A model generated the notes under the pieces. That model had not been told where the DNA came from, did not search any database, and worked only from the letters and a program-made list of their open reading frames with translations. This document shows positions 1 to 11,900 of a stretch of 64,000 nt of DNA, in pieces. The position numbers and the translations under genes are program-made. The stretch's first letter is position 1; every line of letters starts with the position of its first letter. Source of the DNA: Datura wrightii (lineage: Eukaryota > Streptophyta > Magnoliopsida > Solanales > Solanaceae). Location: the NCBI GenBank assembly GCA_035772735.1, contig JASDFA010000010.1:156986501-157050500 (forward strand), read 5' to 3'.

Positions 1-395
1 TTTTTTCTGTGGTTAGCTATTATTGATCCTGTGGGGCCCATATGTGTTTTAGTTTACGTGTTGGCCGTGTGGGGCCTTACTTAGCTGGCAGATTAGCGGC
101 CTTGTCGGCCATAGTTTAGCTTAGCACTGGTTTTACTTTACAGTCGCAACTAGACATCATGGTGGTCTTGTTGATCCGTATAGGATTCCCTGTTGTTGTT
201 GTTTCTGGTTAGCTGGTTTTCTTTTACAGGTGACTATAAGGCGTTATTGGCCGGAGGCTTTACAACCGAGATATAGCCCGTTGTTTTCTTGAATTGAGAA
301 GTGAGCCTGCACTAGGAGCGCACAACTTAGCTTAGTCAGTTCAGACCCTAGTAGGGCACTAGGTGCCAGTCATGCCTCCGAAGGTGCGGCGTGAC
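1..395 (+). mobile_element. 3' portion of a gypsy-type LTR, cut by the window edge
   Basis: No open frame is present. The stretch ends in a terminal CGTGACA and has the mixed GC-richer composition of Solanaceae gypsy LTRs, followed by an abrupt change to AT-rich DNA. From memory of this LTR family, its ends match elements that begin TGTTATACCCCG, which is how the arms of the inverted repeat at 26216-29602 begin. This link is inference, because the two pieces cover different parts of the LTR. Confidence 0.4.
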
Positions 396-404
396 ACAAA
401 TTGC

Positions 405-434
405 CCCCGTCAACAAGCAGGCATGTTGACGGGG
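405..434. repeat. Perfect 11-bp hairpin
   Basis: CCCCGTCAACA (405-415) pairs exactly with TGTTGACGGGG (424-434) around an 8-nt loop. It lies just after the LTR end. No function is evident; it could be a remnant of a transposon terminus. Confidence 0.6.
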
Positions 435-503
435 AGCTATCTGCTTAACCTTTAACTCCCTCTTATATAATAAGCGAATATTATTAAAATGGGATAGATA
501 TGA

Positions 504-1152
504 ATTTAGGGGTGAGCATTCGGGCCATCGAATTGGATATGAGAATTTCGATTTGGATATTCGATTTTTGGATTAAGAAAAGTACAATTCAAATACAATC
601 CAAATAAGTTCGGATTGGATTGAATTTTTAAAATTCGATTTTGGATTAGTCGGTTTAGATTTTTTGGATTTTCGGTTTTGACTTTTGAGCTTTTTTGTAT
701 ATCATAACAAGCAACAACCTCAATCCACCTAATATTTTGCTCCTTGAATATATAACTTTCTCCAATTAACAAGAATTGAGGTGACTCTACCGATCATGCC
801 GTGTATTAAACTTTACTTACTCGTGAAATATTTTATATTTTTATATTTGATTAATAGAAAATCTCGTATTGATTTAATATTATGATGAGTCGTAGGTATT
901 AATCTATTGGACCTTGAAAATTGAACTTATTAGTATTGGACACATATGCTATGAGTAATTGAGTAGGGTTAAATATAAGGTATAAAAATTTTAAATTTTC
1001 AGATAATCAAAAATTCATAATAATAAATCCAATATCCAATCCAAAATCCATAATTTTAAAAAATGAAATTCAAATCTAATTTATAATTCAAAAATCCAAT
1101 TCAAAGATCCAAAAAATTCGAATTTCGAATTGACTCAAATTATGTCCGCCCC
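504..1152. mobile_element. MITE of about 650 bp, probably hAT-like
   Basis: The same 9 bases, TAGATATGA, flank the element at 495-503 and 1153-1161. The ends are loosely inverted: GGGGTGAGCATTCGG on the left and CCGCCCC on the right, followed by mirrored stretches of GAATT and GGATAT motifs. The interior is AT-rich with no open frame of note. An 8-bp reading of the duplication would fit hAT elements. The internal inverted repeat is decayed. Confidence 0.5.
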
Positions 1153-1161
1153 TAGATATGA

Positions 1162-2349
1162 TTCCATGAATTATGATAAATTGGTATAACCCACGAAATT
1201 AAGTATATGCTAGTTTAACTTTTATCTATTTATTCTTTGTTTATTTAATTCAACTTTTGTTGGTTGTGTGACTTGTAACATAAAATTTCTGGTTTAAGAG
1301 AATGGTTTGTGTATCTCATAGTTCTCGTCAGATCAATTGTTACCGTCTTTATTTTGTTTTATACTTACATATAATATTAAAAATAATACCATGAATTGGA
1401 TATGTTAGAGATCATTAATTGTCTTAGTTATGAATCTTATGTAATTCATAATTAATAGTATCAAATAACATAAAATAAAAGATTTGATGTGCTTTTGTCC
1501 AGCAAGTGGCCCCGTGGTCCTCCACTGTGATGTTGGTCACTTTGTTTGATTTGATCTGGCTGTTTGCTAAGTATCCTATAATTCTTGTATAGAAGTATAA
1601 AAAAAATAATTCAATTAATTTTATAAGCTGCGCAGATTATGCAAAACTTCGAGGTAAGAATCAGTGGATAATTTTTCAATTTGAATTTTTTTCATCTGAT
1701 ATTATATATATTAAAATCAATTAAATTTATATTCACATTAAAATATTTCATGTCGAAAATAAAATATTACCTAATAAAGATGAATTGAAATTCAATATTG
1801 CTCGAATTATCAGCGAATAATTGAACGTACACTAAAATGACTCCAAAAGTAAAATTAAAACAAATTATAATTTGTATCTCGTGATATCACTTTGCAACAA
1901 AAGTTAAATTTTACTACATCATTTGGACATATTTATGGGGAAATAAAAGTAGTACTATATAACTTCACTTACCTCGTCGGATATAAATATGTATCATTCA
2001 ATTTTGAAATTAATTGCATTAACATATGTTAATTCTTGGCCTTAACTTTGTATTGATTCTATAATTTTTGGCATTACATATTTTCAGAATTTGGAGGTTT
2101 TCGAAATGGAATATGCTTTAAACAATTAACCAAACAATTTTATTTGCCTACCGAAAAGTGGTCCCCGTTTTAGACCAGTTAATTATGATTAGTGGCTAAA
2201 TTAAGTTAGTTTCTAATCTCTCAATTAGAATTACGGGCAATGATTTAATATTGGTGTAGGGCCAGATTTGAGAGACAAGCTTAATTACAATTTACAATAT
2301 TTAATCTGTACTAGGACGTGCATATTTTATATTTTTAAGTACTCTTCGT
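1162..2349. other. AT-rich intergenic DNA, nothing recognised
   Basis: I see no open frame, RNA gene or clear repeat here on either strand. Confidence 0.6.
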
Positions 2350-2580
2350 GTGCACCATCCAAGAGTGTTGGTTCAGCTGATTTGGTGGGTGGTTATCCAC
2401 ACGGATGACTCAGAATCGATTTTCCCCTCAATGCCTTTTGAGTCGAGCTTGTCGTATAAGGCTTGCCTAGTGCGATTTACATCCCTGTGTGGTTTGCAGA
2501 CTATTATACAATGGGGGATTTACCTAGTGCTCACCCGAAGTGTAGAGGCCGTGGTAAAGGTTGATATTTGATATTTCGAA
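2350..2580 (+). mobile_element. tRNA-derived SINE, Solanaceae type
   Basis: The GC-richer block begins near GTGCACCATCC. It carries an A-box-like stretch (TGGTTCAGCTGATTTGG) and a degenerate B box (AATCGATTTTCCCC). It continues with the GCTTGCCTAGTGCGATTTAC and TTTACCTAGTGC segments I associate with a Solanaceae SINE family. An accidental 73-codon open frame runs through it and is not a gene. The poly(A)-like tail is poor and no target-site duplication was resolved. Confidence 0.6.
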
Positions 2581-2764
2581 AAAATTTGCATTTTCTTTCA
2601 ATACTATCTTTATTATTAAATAACTACCTGAAATACTAATAGATAAATTCAGATTTTCAAATTATAATTAATAAAATAAATTCCCTAATAAATATTTTCA
2701 TAAAGGGGAATGTCAAGTAAAATGAAAGGGGGGGAATTACTCACTCAGAAAACTAGGAAAAGTT

Positions 2765-2770
2765 AAAAAA
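2765..2770 (-). terminator. Pol III terminator of tRNA-Asp
   Basis: A run of six A on the plus strand reads as TTTTTT on the minus strand, three bases after the tRNA 3' end. This is the standard RNA polymerase III stop. Confidence 0.85.
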
Positions 2771-2773
2771 CTT

Positions 2774-2845
2774 CGCCGTTGCCGGGGATCGAACCCGGGT
2801 CACCCGCGTGACAGGCGGGAATACTCACCACTATACTACAACGAC
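2774..2845 (-). tRNA. tRNA-Asp(GTC): tRNA-Asp (anticodon GTC)
   Basis: The 72-nt minus-strand gene folds into a complete cloverleaf without an intron. The acceptor stem starts GTCGTTG and closes with CAACGGC plus a discriminator G. The anticodon stem is CCCGC/GCGGG around loop CTGTCAC, with anticodon GTC at 2810-2812. The T arm contains GGTTCGATCC, which is also the B box of the internal promoter. The A box lies in TAGTATAGTGG. A T6 terminator follows directly. It decodes GAC/GAU codons. Nothing in the sequence suggests it is inactive, and it looks like the nuclear rather than the organellar form. Confidence 0.96.
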
Positions 2846-3069
2846 TTGATACTCACATTATTGTTGTTATTGAATATACTTGCACATCTCTTTTAATTTA
2901 ATTGTTTTGAGAAAAGTAAAAATGAACGCTGGGTTCTTAAATAAAAAAAGGGGGAAAACTTGCACTTAAGTTCTTAAAAACAATTAGGAAGACTTGCATA
3001 ATGTATAGTTTTTAAATAGGGATGTAAATATGATAGATATGTGTATTAAGGAAAACATAATTTACACTT

Positions 3070-3200
3070 TAACAACAATAATAACAATGAGTGTAATTCT
3101 ACTAAGTGGGGTCTGAGGAGGATATAATATACACAAATCTTATCACTATCTCAGAAGTTGAGAGGTTGTTTCCGGTAGATCCTTGACTTGACGAAAAACT
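3070..3200 (+). repeat. Fragment of a common Solanaceae dispersed repeat
   Basis: The segment AAGTGGGGTCTGAGGAGGAT, followed by a CTATCTCAGAAGTTGAGAGGTTGTTTCC stretch in two parts, matches my memory of a very frequent Solanaceae repeat (SINE-like). A related module occurs three times in tandem at 16220-16485. Confidence 0.45.
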
Positions 3201-4565
3201 TACACTTTAAGTTGTTAAATAAATTTAGGATGAAAAGAAACTTTTAAATTTCTGTTATGTGTTTTCTCTGCAATTTTACATGGGCCTCTTTAATTATATA
3301 TTATTCAAAAAGTTATAGAAGCGATCAAACTTTTATTAATTTAGTTTTTTAAGTTGATCTAATAATATTATTATCCAGACCAATGAATAAAACACAAACA
3401 TATACTCAGAATGGGCATGTATGTTTATTTTCCTAGTAACATAATCAAAGTAAATTAAATTGAGACACCACAATAAGTTTTTAGAGCAGATTCACATCTT
3501 TGGCCTTCTTTAGTATCGTAGAAAGTAAGGAATTTAAGATAATCAAAGGGCTTAAAGAGTAAAGGATGTTCTTCATCTGCCAGCTCTTGTGGTGCCTGAA
3601 TCTTGTATCCAACTTTAGGTTGTGAAAACAAACCAATAGAGTACCTTGCTTCATTTCCTCGCATCAATCACTCTATGGTATGCTGCATGCACTCGACCAT
3701 TTGTCCATGCTTATGTATAAAAATAATAATACAAAAATTGAAGGACGGTAAAAATCTATTTAAATGTCTGTAATACTGAGAATATAAAAGAATTTCACAT
3801 ATTAAGTCATCTAAAAAATAGTCATAGATAAATGTCCATAAGAAAATGAGACTAGTAACCTGAAACATAAGACATGTCACCTAGTCATAAATGATTGAAA
3901 CAAGTTGATATTATAAAAAAATTTATATTTAATAGCGGAGTCACAAATACTAATGGATATAAGGATGGTCAGTTGAGCACTCAATTTTAGGCTATGGAAA
4001 TGGGGGCACTGGTTAAAAAATTGAATTAAACATAGTTGATACTTATAACTTAAAATCTCTGAATCTGCCACTATAATGTGAGAGTCTAAGTAAACCAAGA
4101 TTTTTAGAAAAGACATAGCTAGAAGAGAATGTTATTGGAAAGAGCATACATGTAGAGAGTCTCCAATCATGACAATAAAAGTTTCTGGTGTAGGATCAAC
4201 ATTGATCTATCACCCATCTTGGTCAGAACTTCAAGACCATTCACCTGATTTTGGCATAATATGGTAATAATTCTCTTGTGTGTGTGAGCACTTAGTCCTA
4301 CTTTAGTCTCATTGCTTTGAGGTGCTTTATGCTTCATCAATTGAAGAATGTAATTGATCGAATTCATATGCTCATACATATACATTTCGACCCCTAAGCT
4401 CTCCAGAATCCTTCTCCTTACTGTTTGATCTAACTCAGATAGTTTCTCTGAATATGATTGAATAGTTTTACTACCAGCACATATAAAAATTAAAATACTA
4501 AAATAGTAATTAAAATTAAACAAACAAGGTATTACTGATAGGGATAACATCTATACACCACCTAG

Positions 4566-5283
4566 TAGGGCTACACATATTTCAGGTAAAAAATTAAGAA
4601 TTCAAATCGAAAAAATACTATTAGTTTATCAATATTAGGATATTGATTTGACGGTTCTATAATGATTTAAGATATTTTTTTAATTGAAGGATTATCGATT
4701 CTATCATGATTTAAGATTTTTTATTACCGAATTAATCGATAACTCAATAACATGTCTCCTGTTTTGGACTTGCCCTGCATGAATGATGCTACTTCCTACT
4801 GCACTATTTGTTTCTATTGAGTACTTGTTTTATTTTCTTAGAATTAAAGTTGTGTACATGCATGATAGTCTAAGAGGAGATGCTGAATCACTTTACACTT
4901 AGAAATTAGAATCAATCTTTTTTGGGATGTGAGAGATGCAGCTTATTAATTACAATCTTACTTTCTTTTTTTGGAACTTTACCTTTGTATTGGTACACTA
5001 TATATGACTGTATGAAGATGGTGAAGTTACTTTTTTAATTTTGATGTCTTCAAAACATCCGAATCTTGACATTATATGTCAAAACGAACAGATATGATTT
5101 AATACTCTGTCCATAAAGATTAAACTGATAATTGAATCGTTAATAACTAATATTTAATTAATAATCAATAATAGATCTCTTAATGGTTTTGTGATGATTT
5201 AGCATATTTATGAATTGAGAATTTGATAATCAATAAGCCGCTCCGATTAACATTTAAAACCGAACCAGCCTATAAGTAGCCCT
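4566..5283. mobile_element. MITE (about 718 bp) in intron 1 of pseudogene A
   Basis: The ends are inverted, TAGGGCTAC on the left and GTAGCCCT on the right. They are flanked by ACCACCTAG (4557-4565) and ACCACCAAG (5284-5292), a duplication with one mismatch. This fits an hAT-like element. The interior is AT-rich with partial inverted symmetry and no gene. The left part of the same element, at the same intron position, occurs in gene E at 63413. Confidence 0.6.
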
Positions 5284-5491
5284 ACCACCAAGGGTTGTGG
5301 TTAGGGATGGACATGGTACAGTAGCTACCGAATATCATATCGAAATAGAAAATTTTGATGTCGCGATTTTGGTATATGGTATTCAGTATGCATTTTAAAA
5401 AAAATTGATATTTAGTATGGTATTCGATATTTATAAGAAAAATATCAAAATACTAAATAAAACGTGCCAAAATATATAGCTAAGATAAAAT

Positions 5492-5516
5492 GATATATAT
5501 ATATATATATATATAT
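5492..5516. repeat. (AT)n microsatellite
   Basis: Uninterrupted AT dinucleotide run of about 12 units in the intron 1 / upstream part of pseudogene A. Confidence 0.9.
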
Positions 5517-6092
5517 TGTGGAAGTTCAAAAATTGATTCGAGCACCTGAAAATTTGATGAAGTCAATCCGATTCAAACTTGATTTTGTGTGTAATAATAT
5601 GGATACAATGTTTATATATAATTATAAAATATTTATAGATGATTATACAGATAAGATATATATATTATTAGTGTATAAAAGTGTATAACATTGTTATATA
5701 GGTTTTGAAAAATGGATAATGAGAAAACGAAGAGGGTTCCGTGGTGGCTGGAAGAACAAGGTAAAAAATTAACATTGAAAAAGTTTTGACTTTCTTAAAC
5801 TCAATTTGAATATATATTATCTAGTCTAAAAATAAATACTTAATAAGACTATATAGGGTGTAAATTGTTTGTTTGAGTTGTACTTTTCCGTAGTTAAGAA
5901 ACCCTAATTACAATAAGATTCAATAGAGAAAAATGTTTTACTAAAAAATAAGATTTTCTTGGGACCATAGAATTTGAGTGAATTTTTCAGCCTTATGAGG
6001 AATGTTAGCATCATCAATGACCATGCTTTCATAAAATGGAAGTTTAGAAAACTGTCCAACGTAGCCATGGAAGGGTTTGATTGAAATCTTAC

Positions 6093-6560
6093 TAGGCTAA
6101 TGAATATTGAGATGCATCTTATCATATTTTTTATTGTTATTTGAAGAGTTGTGACACTGGATGTACCATAAGAAATCATATTAATTGATGTTTAAATCGA
6201 GTTTATAAGAATTGTATAGTGGTTAACTTGAATATGAATTATTAGTAGTACATATGATCCATCTAGACATGATTTTACTTGGTTAAGTTGGGAATTTTTT
6301 TGATAACGGTTTGATTGCTTGAATGAACATTTTATTTGGATAATTATGGTGAGAATGAGAAATTATTAAAAGCAATTTAACCTGAATACTTTATTAAGAT
6401 GTTCATTTTTGTAAAAAGGAATAATTCAACTTACAAGCTCAAAACTGAATATCCAAAATAATCAAATCGATTAATTCGAAATTGAACTTAAAGAGACCGA
6501 TTCAATTCCAAATTTATTTGGATGAAATTTGAATTTTAGTTTCTTATATTTAAGATGAAG
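6093..6560. repeat. Duplicated far-upstream flank of the AOP block
   Basis: This non-coding stretch aligns by eye with 20770-21240 (upstream of C) and 42570-43060 (upstream of D). Shared strings include GACATGATTTTACTTGGTTAA. The similarity stops near 6560, where LINE-like sequence begins. Confidence 0.75.
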
Positions 6561-6579
6561 AGTTTTCCAGCAGGAGAAA

Positions 6580-7560
6580 GTGACCTATGCTGGTGAATGA
6601 AGCATAAGATAGCATAGTAAAATTTTCAAGGATCATATACAGAATTAAACAAAAATATATTGTCCTTTAACATGTCCAATATAGACAGGGGAGTCCATCT
6701 TGATCATTCTTCAAGAGATCTTTATATTGCATCGATGGAGGAATAACTTGGTTGAAGAACATGTTTCTCGCATTAATCTCTCCATAGTTGGCCAATTTAT
6801 CAACGACCATACTTCCTTCTCAGAGGCACCGTTAAAAATGAAAATTTTCAACTCTGAGTGCAAGATCTACTGACTGACGTCCCTTACTTGTCAAGAAGTG
6901 TATATTTCTTTATTGATAATTTGGATTGTCAAGAGAGAGTTGGATTCGATAATGACTTCGAGTGTAATTATTCCAGTAGCACCATTGTGTCCCTAAGAGC
7001 ATAACTTTAGCTTCAACAAAGTTATTTTTGTTTTTGACCATAGAATTCTACATATGCCCTGATCATGCTACCAATGTGAACTCTTAAGTATTCCACCACC
7101 ACCTGCTCTGGCAGTGTTGCCTTTGGAGCAAACATTCATATTCAATTTAAAAGGATAGGTGTTGGGCTTCAGCCAAGTGAAAACTTTAACAGAAGGTTTG
7201 GACCTATAGTTCTCAATAGAAAAACATAGGTCTGTTCAAGTTCTGTTAGTGCTCAAATAAGTGAATTCAGTATTTAAAAGTGAAGACATGAGTTGGTTGA
7301 TCTGTTTGATCACCAATTAGCTAATAACTTTAGCATCATCAAATTTGTAAGCACATATAATCTTCACATCTCCCAAGAGATGCGTCTAGGATTGATTAGC
7401 AGAAATGAAAGATTTCAGGATCTTCATAACCCATAAACGAAGTTTACCAACCTGGTAAAGAAAAGGAACGCCAGTGGGTGGACACCATCTTGGAAATGCA
7501 CAATGCGCTTAAAAAGATAATGCATCGATAGAAAGCTAGAAGGAAAGGAATGTGAGAAGG
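6580..7560 (-). pseudogene. LINE retrotransposon remnant, RNase H-like domain
   Basis: Minus-strand translation around 7050-7175 gives KPNTYPFKLNMNVCSKGNTA followed by RAGGGGIL. This matches the start of the RNase H-like domain at the end of plant LINE ORF2 (usually KLN.DGS.KGNPG.AGGGGI). The catalytic first Asp position reads Asn-Val instead. Frames are broken throughout, and no poly(A) tail or target-site duplication was seen. Confidence 0.6.
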
Positions 7561-9655
7561 CAAAAGGGGGCGAGTCTCAAGTGTTCATGCTATGTGTTCT
7601 AGGGCCCGGAGAAAAGATTCTTGGAGGGATCCTTGAAGGTCATTGCACTGAAGTGATCAGTCCAACCTCTATCATTGATGTTATCTAAGTTATATGGTAG
7701 TGACCTTCTTCTGCGACCGGCTAGCTATATCATCCCTCGTCGAATGAATTGAGGGGAGTACAACAGAAGCAAGTGCATCAAAGTAAACTCTTCTCCAATC
7801 TCTGCGGGCAGCATACCAAGGCAGATTACGATTCTCCATACTCCGATCGAGCTAACCCACATAATCAGAAGGTATCACAAAACCAATTGATCACACTGTC
7901 AATGGAATTGCCGAGGCCTATGTTGAATGGATAAGTGTAGACAAAGGTATAGCCACGTCTCATCGAAGTAACATCCTCAGAAGCATCGGGAGCTTCTACT
8001 CAATATCTATCGCGGGGTTATCCACAGTTTATCTAAATCAGGGATAAATCGCTTTTCTTCACAAGAGAACCCAATTCAATCACACATCTTCTCTTTGTCC
8101 TAGTGCCTTCACATGCCTGGGTTTTAAAGTCATCGTTAAATTACATATTAGGATAACTTTATCAACGGATGAATTAGAATAAGCTTTTCTCTCTTTCTTT
8201 TCTTCATTGCATTGCCAGTAACTGGAGTGAAAAGGGCGAAGTTCAAGAAAGAACCAAACACACCAGATTGATATGAAGAACAACAAGAAGAGGCTGGAGC
8301 AAAGAATATCATCAAAGTCCATAGGCAGGTAAGTTAAAGAAATATTTGGAATCAGGCGGAGAATGGTGAATCCCTAGGATTTATAGATCTAAGAGGGGGC
8401 TTTCCCATGACACCTTGAGCTGAGGGCTACGATTGAGCCAAACACGTGTCAAAATAGGATTTCGCGTGAAAGAGACATTTCTTTTTTCTCCTTGGACAAG
8501 AGGAGAGGCACAACAGACTGTCGTTAATTTTCATTTTCTTTCCGTCTTTCAGGGGCAGCTGACCTCACACCCAAAAAAGTAGAGGGATTATTTGTATAGT
8601 GTAAAATTAGATTGAGAATGTGTGGCACCAGTGACAAGTCCAATATAGCATTTCGAGATGACGAGAGCACATAACCATGAGAGGCTCTCTCCAAGATAGT
8701 GATGGTCGAGATGTCGTCTCGTACACGATAAGGAATAGAGAGTCGTCACTCATAGTGACGTGGCAAAAAAAGACAAACAGGAGACAAGAATGTCAGGTTT
8801 CTTAGGTGACGGACGAGCTCGTAGGGATCTGAGTCTTGCAGAAATATCAGTTGGCGCTTCCAACAGATTCAACGCATGGCGCAAGAACATAAGATTTAGT
8901 ACTTTAGGCTATAGTTGAATTTTTTTAATGGTCAAGATCTTAACCCTGTAGCCTATAAGTAGTCACCCGACTCACTTATAAAGGGATCCTAATTGGAATT
9001 CTCTCAAGCAAATATATTATCAATAGACTATTTTCTTGGGCTCGAAGCATTTTTTTTTTAATTTTGCATATTGTATGAAATCTGAATAGTTGTTCTCGGG
9101 CTCGCTTGCGGCCACTTCAGAAACACCTAGATTTGCTCTCGTTACTTAGTTTATTTGCATAATATTCTATTTGTTTTTCATCATGTACTATTAATCAAAC
9201 CACTGATAAATCGAATCTAAAACATGATTAAATCCTAACTTGTATTCTTGATTCCCCACAAATTTAATTGTATTGATTTTAAGGTAAACTCCCTGCCCTG
9301 CCAAACTTTATCCCTCCCTGCTCCATTTATATCTCTTTTTCATTTTTTTTCTCTTTCATTCTCATTTTGCAGTATTTTATTTAATTTATTTTAGTTTTGT
9401 TTTTCAATTTCAAATTTTAATTTATATATTAAAAATATCAAATTTAGACAACGTAATAAAATATCCAATACGAATGCTTTCTTGACAAATTTAAACAAAG
9501 TTATCGTATGTTTTCAATTGTATATATTAAAACAACGTGAGAGAGATAATCTTCTTCATGGTTCCTTATAGACCTGAAATCCCCAACTGCTTGGGCGGAT
9601 GATTTCCATACTTAAACTCATAAATTCAGTTATTTCCATCAGAAAATTAAGTTAC
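7561..9655. other. Unassigned repeat-like DNA, no gene
   Basis: The part from 7561 to about 9060 is GC-richer than its surroundings and looks transposon-derived. A TATA-like TTATAAAG lies at 8978-8985, and a T-rich run is at 9050-9060. I could not match it to a family. From 9060 to 9655 it is AT-rich with no feature seen. Confidence 0.4.
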
Positions 9656-10071
9656 TGTTATAAAATAATAAAGGAACAAAGAAGAATATTGTGGAAAAAG
9701 AGAGAAATGAGAGAATTTTTTTTAGTTCTTTTGAGAGATGCAATATAATGAATGAGAACCCCTTCATTTGTACAGAGAACAATGAACCCTAACTGTTTTT
9801 CAAAGAAAAAAGATAGACATTCACTATAATAAAAATATATTTATATATTTTCACTATAATACAAATACATTTATAATACTCTTCATTGAATGTTTATTTG
9901 ATAGATAATATGCCTCGTTAAAACCTAACTAGAAAAAACTCAGTGAAAAAAATTCTAGTAAAGGAAAAAGAGACACACTAATAATACACATTTTGGTTGC
10001 CTCATTAAAAACCTTACAGAACAAACCCATTCGGACAAAAACCTTATAAGAGAAAAAGAGTACAATGCACA
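9656..10071 (-). mobile_element. 3' LTR of a Ty1/copia element
   Basis: Read on the minus strand, it starts TGTGCATTGTACTC right after a purine tract (CAGAGGGAG) and ends TTTTATAACA. This gives a 416-bp TG...CA repeat typical of a small copia LTR. It lies directly downstream of decayed copia pol (10085-11900). The matching 5' LTR was not found, so the element is truncated. Confidence 0.6.
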
Positions 10072-10084
10072 TTAACTCCCTCTG

Positions 10085-11900
10085 ATGAGAAAATCAATTA
10101 AATAACTTGAATCTTTGCATCCCAATTTTGTGTATCAACTTCTCAAAAGTTGTATTTGGTAGAAACTTGGTGAATAAATCAGTCATAATATCATTTGAAC
10201 GAATCTGTTGCACGTTGATATCACCATTTTTTTGAGATCATGTGTGAAGAAAAGTTTTTGTAAAATATGCTTCATTTTATCTATTTTGTGAATCCTCATT
10301 TTAAGTTATACATGTTATATTATCTTCATATAAGATCGTGGGTATTTTATCATATTTCAGACCATATTTTTCTCGAATGAGATACATTATTGACCTCAGC
10401 CACATATATTCTTCGCTTGCTTCATGAATAACTATTTTCTCAGTATGATTTGATAAAATAACCACAATAGACTGCTTTATAGATCATCTAGATATGACAG
10501 TATTCCCACATATAAACACTAGCCTGTTTGAGATAAAGTTTTATGTGAGTCAGATAAATATCTTGTATTGGCGTAACTAACAAGATTGAGACAATAATTA
10601 TTAAAATAAAATAAGTCCATATCAGTAATCCTTTTTTTTAGATACCGCAATATGTATTTGATTCCGTTCTAGTATCTCTCAATAGGAGCAGAACTATATT
10701 TTGTAAAGACATTAACTGAAAATACTATGTCAGTCCTTGTAGTATTAGCAATTAGATACATTAGTGCACCAATCGAACTAAGATATGGTACTTCAGGATC
10801 AAAGATTTTCTTATACTTTTCTTGAGGTCGGAATGATCCTTATTCACATCAAGTGATCGAACAATCATCAGAGTACTTAATGGACGTACTTCATTCATGT
10901 AAATTCGTTTCAACACTTTTTCTGTATAGACAGATTGATGGACAAAGATACAGTTTGAAAAATGTTCAATTTGTAAACCAAGACACAATTTTATCGTTCC
11001 AAGATCTTTCACCTCAAATTCTTCCTTTAAATTTGCAATTTCCTTTTGAAGTTCTATGGAGTTCCAGTAAGGTTTATATTATTAACATAAACAACAAGTA
11101 CAACAAACTCCGATGTTATTTTATATATAAGAAATAAAGGTAAGCAAAGTCATCATTGTACTCTTTGTCAATGAATATTCACTAAGGTGATTAAGTCACA
11201 TCCAACTTACTTGATTTTCTCCACATAAAGATTATGAACAAATTTACAGAAATTTATAAATGCTTCAGGCATTTTTAATTCTTCAAAAGTTTTTAAATAA
11301 AGTTTGTCAAGTAACAATATTTATTAGTATTTAAATGTGTGACATCTTATAGTGTTTGAACTATAGGCTCAATAAGCTTTACGCTTATCAAGATGGATCA
11401 TTTCACTTGGTAATTATTTCTATGTCAGCATGCTTTAAGACGTAGAATTCATATCCTCATAATTTTTTACAATATTATGCACTATATTGATTTAAAGATC
11501 TCATCGATGAGATATTATTTGTATCAGTTCGCAATGTGACGTAACGTCCTGAGACCTCGTCACTTCATTATTTTTGGGGACCTTTACCTCTAGTGAGGTT
11601 TCATAAAGTGTTGTGTCGTATGCTCTTCAAGAGCTCAAGCCTCCTTATTATGATCATTTGCTCCTTTCTTTTTTCAAGAATTATTGCAACTAGAACCTAT
11701 TGGTATGCAATTTCATGCATTTCAGAAACTCTGTCCTTCTGAAATATTAAATAAGAGCATTTTCAGCTGAAATATGAGATTAATTTTAGATAAGCAAATG
11801 CTTTTAGCATTTGACTTGAATTATCTTGTACATGAGGATAATATTGATGATAATTCACAACATATTTCTTAACTGCTTATTCTCTTCCCTTTATATTAAA
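10085..11900 (-). pseudogene. Ty1/copia pol remnant (reverse transcriptase and RNase H)
   Basis: Minus-strand frames show copia reverse transcriptase: a VNNINLTG segment near the usual YVDD box, then MKDLGTIKLCLGLQIEH (up to 11012). Next comes PEVPYLSSIGALMYL near 10740-10800. The RNase H segment follows with RYLSDSHKTLSQTG near 10530-10570. The region is full of stops and frameshifts. In the remnant the YVDD position reads VNN, so it would be inactive even without the stops. Further up (11350-11900) the sequence fits more decayed pol, but less clearly. Confidence 0.75.

Larger units (their letters stand above)
3455..6092 (-). pseudogene. AOP-type 2-oxoglutarate dioxygenase, pseudogene copy A
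   Basis: This is the most damaged member of the cluster. Exon 3 (3455-3710) has one extra base near 3665, where HRV is followed by a frameshift instead of MMKGN. Its acceptor reads TAA instead of TAG before GCATGG. Exon 2 (4150-4470) is one base short and then meets TGA (4210-4212) and TAG (4207-4209), although HTHK-type metal-site sequence is still recognisable. Exon 1 survives only as its 3' third (about 5931-6092) and has lost the proper donor. Everything from there to the promoter is gone, and exon 1 is joined directly to sequence that in copy D lies about 1.8 kb upstream. Intron 1 is long (about 1.46 kb) because of a MITE. The 3' flank is still alignable with B, C and D. Confidence 0.9.

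Noticed and set aside
2350..2571. 73-codon open frame
   Set aside because: It coincides with a SINE having Pol III promoter-like boxes.
7561..9060. Possible host gene or endogenous pararetrovirus
   Set aside because: No continuous frame, splice pattern or coat/RT motif could be found on either strand.
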